Shown here in pieces: positions 1 through 5,610 of a DNA stretch of 9,076 nucleotides; the first letter of the stretch is position 1; every line of letters begins with the position of its first letter. Made by a program: the position numbers and the translations under genes. The stretch is from positions 1 through 9,076 of the forward strand of contig JAHIEH010000056.1 of the NCBI GenBank assembly GCA_018901675.1, in the 5' to 3' direction. The notes beneath the pieces were generated by a model. That model searched no databases, was not told where the DNA came from, and saw only the letters and a program-made list of their open reading frames with translations. This DNA is from Nanobdellota archaeon. GTDB taxonomy: Archaea > Nanobdellota > Nanobdellia > Pacearchaeales > GW2011-AR1.

Positions 1-3000
1 AAACCAATAAGAAAACAAATCAAGGAATTAAAATTCAGCTTGTTCAGCCCGGAGCAGATTAAAAAAATCAGCGCTGCAAAGATAGTTACTCCAGAACTTT
101 ATGATATTGATGGGTATCCAGTTGATGGCGGTTTAATGGATTTAAGATTAGGAGCTATCGATGCTGGATTAAGATGCAGAACCTGCGGAGGGAGGCTTAA
201 AGAGTGTTTGGGCCATCCAGGCATGATAGAACTGGCAAGACCGGTTATCCATTTGAAGTATATATCTTTAATTGAATTATCATTAAAATGTTTCTGCCAT
301 GAATGCGGAAAACTTATGCTTACAGATGATGTTGTAAAAGAACTATCGGTTAGCCAGAGAGCTAAAAAAGCAAAGGATGCGAAAAAATGCCCTCATTGCA
401 ATGCAATCAAGGAAAAGATAAAAACAGACAAGCCAACTACTTTTTATATTGGAAAAAAAAGGCTTTTTCCTACTGAGGTAAGAGAAATTCTTGTAAAAAT
501 AAACGATGAGGAATTAAGTAAAGTAGGAGTAAATCCTGAAACATGCAGGCCTGAATGGGCTGTGCTTACTTATCTGCTCGTCCCTGCAGTTACTGTAAGG
601 CCAAGCATTGTTCTTGGAAGCGGTGAAAGAAGTGAAGATGATTTAACCCATAAACTATCAGACATTATAAGAGCTAATCAAAGATTGTGGGAGAATCTTA
701 ATGCTGGAGCTCCAGAGGTTATAATTGAAGATTTATGGGATTTGCTTCAATTCCATGTAACAACTTTTTTTGACAATACTGTAGCAAGAATACCTCCTGC
801 GAGGCACAGAAGCGGACAGCCATTAAAGACGATTACAGAAAGAATTAAGGGTAAAGAAGGAAGAATAAGAAAAAATCTTTCCGGGAAGAGGGTAAATTAT
901 TCTGGAAGAACGGTTATATCCCCTGATCCTTATTTAGAGATTAATGAAGTTGGAATTCCTTATGAGATTGCGAAAATAATCACTGTATGCGAAACAGCTA
1001 CAGATTTGAATATTGAAAGGATGAAACAATTAGTAATGTCAGACAAGTACCCTGCAGCCAATTATATTATCAGACCCGACGGAAAGAAAAAGAAAATTAC
1101 TGCTGACCTTAAAGAAGAAATAATCAATGAACTTTCTCCAGGATATAAAGTAGAGAGACATATGCAAGACGGAGATATTGTGCTGTTTAACAGGCACCCT
1201 AGCTTGCATAGAGGAAGTTTAATGGCGCATTATGTAAGAGTTCTCCCAGGGAGGACATTCAGGCTGCATCCTGCAGTAACTTTCCCTTATAATGCTGATT
1301 TTGATGGAGATGAAATGAATATCCATTCCCCTCAAACAGAAGAGGCAAGGGCAGAAGCAAAAATTCTTTTAGATGTTAAACAGAATTTAATAAGCCCAAA
1401 AAACAACACAAACCTTATTGGATGCAAGTCTGATGCAATAACTGGAGGATACCTTTTAAGTTTAGATGAATTTTCAAAAGAACAAGCGAGCCAATTATTG
1501 TTTCAATCGGGGGTGATTGCAGAGTTTAATAAAAAAACAATAGACGGCAAGGAGTTGTTTTCAAGGATACTTCCGGATATCACTTTTTCAAACAAAAGCA
1601 TGGACATAAAAGATGGAAAAATTATCAGGGGAGTGATTGATAAAACTGCTTTTGGAGAAGAAGATGGAGAATTGATTAAAGCGCTTGACAAAAAAATTGG
1701 AAGGTATGAAACAATAGAATCATTGAAAAAAGCTTTTTCTTTAGGCACCACATATTTAACGAATAGAGGGATAACTATCTCACTTGAAGACCTTGATTTA
1801 GAAGATAACATAATAAAAGCGGGAGAGGAGATAATTGAAAAGGCAGAAGAGAAAGCAAACAAAATAATCCTATCTTTTGAAGACAGCACTCTTGAAATAA
1901 TTCCTGGGAAAACAAAAGAAGAATCAAGAGAGATAAAAATTCTGCAGGTATTAAATGAAGTCAGAACAAAAATAGGAAGTATAGTCAAAGAACAGTTTCC
2001 AAAACACAACCCAGTTAATCATATGATTATGTCTGGCGGGGGAGGAAATATTCTTAACATAACACAAATGGCTTGCTGTGTAGGACAGCAAGCTTTATGG
2101 GGCAAGAGAATTGACTTGGGTTATACTGAAAGAACTTTGTCTTTTTTCAAACCAGGGGATTTGTCAGCTAAGGCGAGAGGGTTTATACACTCTTCATTCA
2201 TAAGAGGATTAAGACCAGATGAGTTTTTCTTTGGCGCAATAGCAGGAAGAGATGCGCTTATGGACACTGCATTAAGAACTCCTAAATCAGGTTATTTGTA
2301 TAGAAGACTTGCAAATGCCCTTCAGGATTTAAGAGTAGAATATGACCGAACAGTAAGAGACAGTAATAATAATATTATACAATTTAAATATGGAGGCGAT
2401 GGTATTGATGTTTCTAAGCTGCATCTTAATGAGGAAGTAGAACCGGGAGAAGCGGTCGGGATTATTACTGCACAATCTTTCGGGGAGTCATCAACACAAA
2501 TGGCATTGAATGTATTCCATTTTGCAGGGGTACAGGAGATGCAGATTACTATGGGTTTACCGAGGATTATAGAAATATTTGATGCGAGAAAACAGCCTTC
2601 TTCTCCAAAGATGGAGGTTCACCTTGAAAAAGACTGGAATAATGAGAAGGACGCAAAAATATTGGCTGAAAAAATAAAAGAAGTTACCCTTAGGGAAATT
2701 GCTTCTGAAATTATTTTGGATTTCTCTGATAAAAAAATAGAAATTAAAATAGATGACAAAGCCTTAAAAAGAATTCATATTACTATCGCTAAAGTGTTAG
2801 AAAGATTAAACGAGTGTGGATTTAAAGTAAAAGAAAGAAGCGGTTCAATAATAATAGATGCAGGTGAATTCGACTTTAAGGAGATATATGCTCTTAAAGA
2901 GAAACTTAAAGAAACCATCATCTCTGGGGTGAAAGGAATAAAACAGATTTTAATTGTAAAAAGAGAAAAAGATTTTGTTATTATAACTCTTGGAACTAAT

Positions 3001-3480
3001 TTGAAAGATTTCATAAAGATGAAAGAAGTCGATAAAATCAAAACAATTTCCAACAATCTTTATGAGATTGCAGATGTATTTGGAATAGAAGCCGCAAGAC
3101 AGCTGATAATTAATGAAATCAAGAGTGTGCTTCAAACACAGGGGTTTGATATTGATTACAGGCATCTGGATATAGTTGCGGATTCTATGTGCAGTACTGG
3201 AGAGGTTAAGGGAGTTACAAGAATGGGGATTATTGCCCAGAAATCTTCTATATTGGCAAGGGCAAGCTTTGAAACTCCTATAAAACATTTTGTAAACGCA
3301 ACGATGAAAGGGACTAAAGACAGATTAACAAGTGTGGTGGAAAATATAATTTTAAACCAACCAGTTCCAATTGGCACTGGCTTGCCAGGCTTGCTTGTAA
3401 AAGTTACCGGGCCATTAAAAAAGAAAGAGTCAGACTTAAAAACAGCTAAAAAAGAAGTTGTTGAGAGAGTGGATAAATAA
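1..3480 (+). CDS. rpoA: DNA-directed RNA polymerase subunit Rpo1, unsplit A'+A'' (5' partial)
   Basis: Largest catalytic subunit of archaeal RNA polymerase. The frame is open from base 1. Codons before the TTG at 40 read KPIRKQIKELKFSLFSPEQ, which matches the normal N-terminal lead-in of archaeal A', so the true start lies upstream and TTG 40 is probably not a start. Visible: first zinc site C-x2-C-x6-C-x2-H at 175-216; second Cys cluster at 289-306 paired with CPHC at 388-399; the 'RHRSGQPLKTITERIKGKEG' stretch near 805-862; catalytic NADFDGD at 1291-1311, whose Asp residues bind the active-site Mg2+; QMACCVGQQ and GY-ERTLSFF near 2068-2150; bridge-helix region near 2250-2340; trigger loop with Q and H conserved (TQMALNVFHFAGV) near 2494-2530; A'' C-terminal domain ending in NQPVPIGTGLPG near 3355-3390. 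Most archaea encode A' and A'' separately; here they are one polypeptide. About 1159 residues are visible, shorter than a typical A' plus A'' sum. Stop TAA. Family certain; the 5' end is missing. Confidence 0.97.
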   Translation, partial: KPIRKQIKELKFSLFSPEQIKKISAAKIVTPELYDIDGYPVDGGLMDLRLGAIDAGLRCRTCGGRLKECLGHPGMIELARPVIHLKYISLIELSLKCFCHECGKLMLTDDVVKELSVSQRAKKAKDAKKCPHCNAIKEKIKTDKPTTFYIGKKRLFPTEVREILVKINDEELSKVGVNPETCRPEWAVLTYLLVPAVTVRPSIVLGSGERSEDDLTHKLSDIIRANQRLWENLNAGAPEVIIEDLWDLLQFHVTTFFDNTVARIPPARHRSGQPLKTITERIKGKEGRIRKNLSGKRVNYSGRTVISPDPYLEINEVGIPYEIAKIITVCETATDLNIERMKQLVMSDKYPAANYIIRPDGKKKKITADLKEEIINELSPGYKVERHMQDGDIVLFNRHPSLHRGSLMAHYVRVLPGRTFRLHPAVTFPYNADFDGDEMNIHSPQTEEARAEAKILLDVKQNLISPKNNTNLIGCKSDAITGGYLLSLDEFSKEQASQLLFQSGVIAEFNKKTIDGKELFSRILPDITFSNKSMDIKDGKIIRGVIDKTAFGEEDGELIKALDKKIGRYETIESLKKAFSLGTTYLTNRGITISLEDLDLEDNIIKAGEEIIEKAEEKANKIILSFEDSTLEIIPGKTKEESREIKILQVLNEVRTKIGSIVKEQFPKHNPVNHMIMSGGGGNILNITQMACCVGQQALWGKRIDLGYTERTLSFFKPGDLSAKARGFIHSSFIRGLRPDEFFFGAIAGRDALMDTALRTPKSGYLYRRLANALQDLRVEYDRTVRDSNNNIIQFKYGGDGIDVSKLHLNEEVEPGEAVGIITAQSFGESSTQMALNVFHFAGVQEMQITMGLPRIIEIFDARKQPSSPKMEVHLEKDWNNEKDAKILAEKIKEVTLREIASEIILDFSDKKIEIKIDDKALKRIHITIAKVLERLNECGFKVKERSGSIIIDAGEFDFKEIYALKEKLKETIISGVKGIKQILIVKREKDFVIITLGTNLKDFIKMKEVDKIKTISNNLYEIADVFGIEAARQLIINEIKSVLQTQGFDIDYRHLDIVADSMCSTGEVKGVTRMGIIAQKSSILARASFETPIKHFVNATMKGTKDRLTSVVENIILNQPVPIGTGLPGLLVKVTGPLKKKESDLKTAKKEVVERVDK
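2401..2460 (+). other. A'/A'' junction within Rpo1, shortened linker
   Basis: The A' ending (FKYGGDGIDVSK) and the A'' motif EPGEAVGI are separated by only about seven residues (LHLNEEV). In split archaeal A'' subunits roughly 40-70 residues normally precede EPGEAVG. There is no stop or start codon between the halves. The protein is therefore a direct fusion (or unsplit form) with the intervening region almost entirely missing. The extent of the deletion is judged from memory of the family, not from an alignment. Confidence 0.75.
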
Positions 3481-3501
3481 TTCTGGAAAAAGATATGAAA
3501 T

Positions 3502-3517
3502 CAAAAAGTTTTATAAA
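3502..3517 (+). promoter_or_regulatory. candidate BRE/TATA box upstream of nusA
   Basis: An A-rich BRE-like stretch (CAAAAAG, 3502-3508) is followed by TTTTATAAA (3509-3517). An archaeal start site would be expected about 25 nt downstream, near 3540, leaving a leader of about 30 nt before the nusA ATG at 3569. The same 88-bp gap holds a 23-codon ORF (3495-3566) that is probably chance. In an AT-rich genome TATA-like strings are common, so this is only a candidate. nusA may simply be cotranscribed with rpoA. Confidence 0.3.
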
Positions 3518-3568
3518 GATGATTGAGAGATTAATTATCAGAGGAAATTTGTTTTTTAAAGAATAGAA

Positions 3569-3985
3569 ATGGGAAACACGATTGATATGCAGCATATGAG
3601 GTACATAAACCTATTTGAAAAAATTACAAATGTTAATACTAGCCATTGTTTTAAGTATAACAGAACAATCATCTTTGCCATACCTAAGAAAAGGATTCCC
3701 AAAGCAATTGGTGAAAGAGGGATAAATGTTAAAAAATTGAGTGAGATACTTGACAAGAGGATAAGATTTGTTGTAAATCCTGAAGGTATAGAAAATGCTA
3801 GGGAATTCATTGAAGGTGTAGTCAATCCTACTTCCTTCAAGGATTTGGAGATAAAGGGCGAGGAGATGATAATTACTGCTGGAATGCAAAACAAAGCAGC
3901 ACTAATAGGAATAAACAGGAGGAGATTTTTTGAGTTGCAGCAGATAGTTAAAGATTATTTTGGAAAAGAGCTGAGAATTATTTAA
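3569..3985 (+). CDS. nusA: Archaeal transcription factor NusA (two KH domains)
   Basis: 138-aa protein matching the short archaeal NusA, which lacks the bacterial N-terminal and S1 domains. It is thought to bind RNA through two KH folds and to act with RNA polymerase in elongation or termination. Residues 10-20 (MRYINLFEKIT) match the family's conserved opening. KH1 spans about 33-75 with an intact GxxG loop (IGERG, 47-51). KH2 spans about 98-138, but its loop reads IGINRRR (113-119): the second glycine of GxxG is Arg117, so RNA binding by KH2 may be altered. ATG 3569 is preferred over ATG 3587 or 3596 because it leaves about nine residues before MRYI, as in typical homologues. No clear Shine-Dalgarno precedes it. 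It lies 88 bp after rpoA, and the usual rpl30e between the two is absent. The protein ends FGKELRII as expected. Confidence 0.92.
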   Translation: MGNTIDMQHMRYINLFEKITNVNTSHCFKYNRTIIFAIPKKRIPKAIGERGINVKKLSEILDKRIRFVVNPEGIENAREFIEGVVNPTSFKDLEIKGEEMIITAGMQNKAALIGINRRRFFELQQIVKDYFGKELRII

Positions 3986-4012
3986 GCTTGAAATTCTTTG
4001 AAATATCACAAC

Positions 4013-4021
4013 CTTTAAAAA
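4013..4021 (+). promoter_or_regulatory. candidate TATA box upstream of rpsL
   Basis: CTTTAAAAA in the 87-bp gap between nusA and rpsL resembles an archaeal TATA box. It would place a start site near 4040 and give a leader of about 30 nt. A second TATA-like string (TTTATAAAA, 4064-4072) abuts the rpsL ATG and is too close to serve it. No Shine-Dalgarno is evident before the ATG at 4073. Weak evidence, from base composition and spacing only. Confidence 0.25.
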
Positions 4022-4072
4022 CTAATTTTATTAACAATATTTATCCGAACATAATTCGAAAGATTTATAAAA

Positions 4073-4495
4073 ATGGGACTGAAAAACGCAAAGAAATTAA
4101 TGAAGGATAGGAGAAAATTTAGATGGAAAGACAGAAAATACAAAGTGAAAACTCTAGGATTGTATGCTAAAGCAGACCCTTTGGAAGGAAAAAGCCAGGC
4201 AAAGGGAATTGTTCTACAAAAAGTTCAAAAAGAAGCTAAACAGCCAAACTCTGCAATGAGAAAATGCTGCAAAGTTCAATTGATTAAAAACAGCAAAACA
4301 GTGACGGCGTTTATCCCGGGCAATTTAGCGCAGAAATTTATCGATGAACATGATGAAGTTATTGTAGAAAGAATTGGTGGGAAGCAAGGGAGAAGCAAAG
4401 GTGATATTCCGGGGGTTAGATTCCAGGTTATAAAAGTAAATGACCAGCCTTTAAGAGCATTATGGAAAGGCAAGATAGAAAAGGGTAGACGTTGA
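4073..4495 (+). CDS. rpsL: 30S ribosomal protein uS12
   Basis: 140-aa archaeal/eukaryotic-type uS12 (eukaryotic S23), a component of the 30S decoding centre that contacts helix 44 and monitors codon-anticodon pairing. The N-terminus MGLKNAKKLMKDRRKFRWKD is the typical basic archaeal extension. The conserved loop KQPNSAMRK lies at 56-64 and the second loop GDIPGVRF at 110-117, with Pro113 at the functionally important position. Length is close to the family norm of about 145 aa. The segment IPGNLAQKF (81-89) departs from the usual CPGDGAINF, a mild divergence. The gene lies between nusA and a small ORF whose possible TTG start at 4492 overlaps this stop codon (TTGA at 4492-4495), implying translational coupling. 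Identification is secure. Confidence 0.97.
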   Translation: MGLKNAKKLMKDRRKFRWKDRKYKVKTLGLYAKADPLEGKSQAKGIVLQKVQKEAKQPNSAMRKCCKVQLIKNSKTVTAFIPGNLAQKFIDEHDEVIVERIGGKQGRSKGDIPGVRFQVIKVNDQPLRALWKGKIEKGRR

Positions 4496-4497
4496 AA

Positions 4498-4731
4498 ATG
4501 AAACATGCAACTACAACACTACAAAGAATTATTGACATGCCGAATGCTGAATTTTTTTATAGTCCTATAATGAGAGTGGGATCAGATGATTATAATTCAT
4601 TAATAAAATCTGCAATAAATGACTCTGCAAAATATAAGATGAATAGTCGTGATTTAATCATGACTGTTAAACCGATTCATCCTCTTAAATTTAAAATTTT
4701 GGAAGTGTTTATGGAGTATAAAAGAATTTAA
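4498..4731 (+). CDS. Hypothetical 77-aa protein between uS12 and uS7
   Basis: I do not recognise this protein. It begins MKHATTTLQRIIDMPNAEFF and ends KILEVFMEYKRI. It has no transmembrane stretch, no Cys pairs and no obvious nucleotide-binding motif. It is of mixed charge and looks like a small soluble alpha/beta domain. A TTG at 4492 gives two more residues and overlaps the rpsL stop (TTGA); ATG 4498 is chosen as the stronger codon. A weak purine stretch (AAGGG, 4481-4485) precedes both. The stop at 4729-4731 is separated from the uS7 ATG by one base, so the ORF fills the rpsL-rps7 space exactly. That tight packing supports a translated gene, since those two genes are normally adjacent. It may be a lineage-specific ribosome-associated factor or a chance ORF; function is unknown. 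Confidence 0.6.
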   Translation: MKHATTTLQRIIDMPNAEFFYSPIMRVGSDDYNSLIKSAINDSAKYKMNSRDLIMTVKPIHPLKFKILEVFMEYKRI

Positions 4732-4732
4732 A

Positions 4733-5353
4733 ATGCAAGAACAACAAACAAAACCGGCTTTAAGTTTTAAGATATTTGACCTTTATGATTTAAACGAAGT
4801 TAAAATCAGCGATCCTGGACTGAGAAATGCTATCAATCTTGAGCCAAAATTAGTTTTGAAAAGCCAGGGAAGAGAAGTTGGAAAGTTCAAGCAGGCAAGA
4901 GTTAATTTAGTAGAAAGATTTGCAAACAGGCTTGGTGTTGCAGGACATAGGGGCAAAAAGCATAAAATTGAATTCGGGGACAGCACAGGAAAATACTCAA
5001 GAAATATGAGCATTGTTTTGAATGCATTTAAAATTATAGAACAAAAAACAAAACAAAATCCTGTTCAGGTTTTAATTAAGGCAGTAGAAAACTCTGCACC
5101 AAAGGATGAAATCACAGTTATTGAATATGGCGGTGCAAGATATCCACAGGCAGTAGATGTTTCCCCATCAAGAAGAGTAAACTTGGCAATAAGATGGATT
5201 ATTAATGGGGCATCAGACAAAGCTTTTGGAAAGAAAAAAAGCATAACACAAGCTTTGTCAGAAGAGATAATTCTCACTTCTGAAAACAATGGAGAAAGTT
5301 TTGCAGTTAAAAAAAGAAATGAATCCGAAAAGCAGGCTGATTCTGCGAGATAA
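4733..5353 (+). CDS. rps7: 30S ribosomal protein uS7
   Basis: 206-aa archaeal-type uS7 (eukaryotic S5), a primary 16S rRNA-binding protein that nucleates assembly of the 30S head and lines the E/P-site mRNA exit channel. Conserved core: LVERFANRLGVAGHRGKKHK (59-78), KTKQNPVQVLIKAVENSAP (105-123), YGGARYPQAVDVSPSRRVNLA (132-152), and the C-terminus KRNESEKQADSAR, which matches the family's ERIA-SAR ending. The divergent N-terminal 30 residues are typical of the archaeal form. The ATG lies one base after the stop of the upstream small ORF, suggesting translational coupling. The gene is followed by a long 257-bp gap rather than by immediate EF-2 as in compact str operons. Confidence 0.96.
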   Translation: MQEQQTKPALSFKIFDLYDLNEVKISDPGLRNAINLEPKLVLKSQGREVGKFKQARVNLVERFANRLGVAGHRGKKHKIEFGDSTGKYSRNMSIVLNAFKIIEQKTKQNPVQVLIKAVENSAPKDEITVIEYGGARYPQAVDVSPSRRVNLAIRWIINGASDKAFGKKKSITQALSEEIILTSENNGESFAVKKRNESEKQADSAR

Positions 5354-5479
5354 ATCGGTAAATTAATTTTAACGCTGTTGATTAAAAATTTCAAAAACAT
5401 TTAAAAAGCATTTTCTCAATTAAATTATATCCAGAGTTAAAAGCTAAAGTTATAGTTAAAAAGATAACTGTTGCTCTAA

Positions 5480-5499
5480 GTTAAATTTATAACATTAAC
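5480..5499 (+). promoter_or_regulatory. candidate EF-2 promoter: TATA box within a palindrome
   Basis: ATTTATAA (5485-5492) is a good archaeal TATA-box candidate. It lies between GTTAA (5480-5484) and TTAAC (5495-5499), and inside a wider inverted repeat AACTGTT (5466-5472) / AACAGTT (5497-5503). A start site would fall near 5515, giving a leader of about 95 nt that contains the mini-ORF and both hairpins. Symmetry around a TATA box is what a repressor operator overlapping a promoter can look like. AT-rich chance is the alternative. Confidence 0.4.
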
Positions 5500-5559
5500 A
5501 GTTTTATCTATTTTGACTAATAATTTATTGAGGAATAAAAAAATAAAATGGCTGATAAA

Positions 5560-5578
5560 AGAAAATAGGAAATTTTCT
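5560..5578 (+). promoter_or_regulatory. hairpin 1 of EF-2 leader, same motif as the terminal repeats
   Basis: The perfect 7-bp stem AGAAAAT / ATTTTCT closes the loop AGGAA. The same element occurs in each 62-bp repeat unit at the end of the window as AGAAAAC-AGGAA-GTTTTCT. The two versions differ only by one base pair (U-A in the leader, C-G in the repeat), which preserves pairing, and flanking bases (AA before, A after) also match. A conserved loop with a compensatory stem change is what a functional RNA or protein-binding hairpin would show. Confidence 0.6.
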
Positions 5579-5580
5579 AA

Positions 5581-5599
5581 TCTCCCGCTTTCAGGGAGA
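5581..5599 (+). promoter_or_regulatory. hairpin 2 of EF-2 leader, adjoining the Shine-Dalgarno
   Basis: TCTCCC (5581-5586) pairs with GGGAGA (5594-5599) over the loop GCTTTCA. This GC-richer stem sits directly before the free GGAG at 5601-5604, which is six bases from the GTG start. The stem hides one GGGAG that could itself act as a ribosome-binding site and leaves the second exposed. It could modulate initiation on EF-2 or stabilise the mRNA 5' region. Confidence 0.5.
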
Positions 5600-5610
5600 A
5601 GGAGAAGAAA

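Larger units (their letters stand above)
5354..5610 (+). promoter_or_regulatory. 257-bp non-coding leader region upstream of EF-2
   Basis: No gene longer than a few codons is seen here. The region holds three direct AGTTAAA copies (starting 5435, 5454 and 5479) and a TATA-like box inside inverted repeats. AGTTAT (5448-5453) can pair with ATAACT (5464-5469); AACTGTT (5466-5472) can pair with AACAGTT (5497-5503). These two stems share 5466-5469 and so exclude each other. A six-codon ORF MADKRK (5548-5568) lies in frame with EF-2. Two consecutive hairpins (5560-5578 and 5581-5599) precede the EF-2 Shine-Dalgarno. The density of structure suggests that EF-2 is expressed from its own regulated leader, but none of this has been folded or tested. 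Confidence 0.5.

Noticed and set aside
1503..2009. Antisense ORF of 168 codons within rpoA
   Set aside because: It lies opposite a strongly conserved part of Rpo1, its product is low-complexity hydrophobic/Ser-rich as expected of a reverse-strand shadow, and it has no independent support.
2775..3377. Several antisense ORFs across the A'' part of rpoA
   Set aside because: They are shadows of the conserved coding strand with no recognisable motifs.
3495..3566. 23-codon ORF MKSKSFIKMIERLIIRGNLF... before nusA
   Set aside because: Very short, no Shine-Dalgarno, overlaps a TATA-like sequence and resembles no part of L30e; most likely chance.
5354..5610. tRNA or known riboswitch in the EF-2 leader
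   Set aside because: No cloverleaf, CCA end, T-loop consensus or recognisable aptamer core is visible; only short hairpins.
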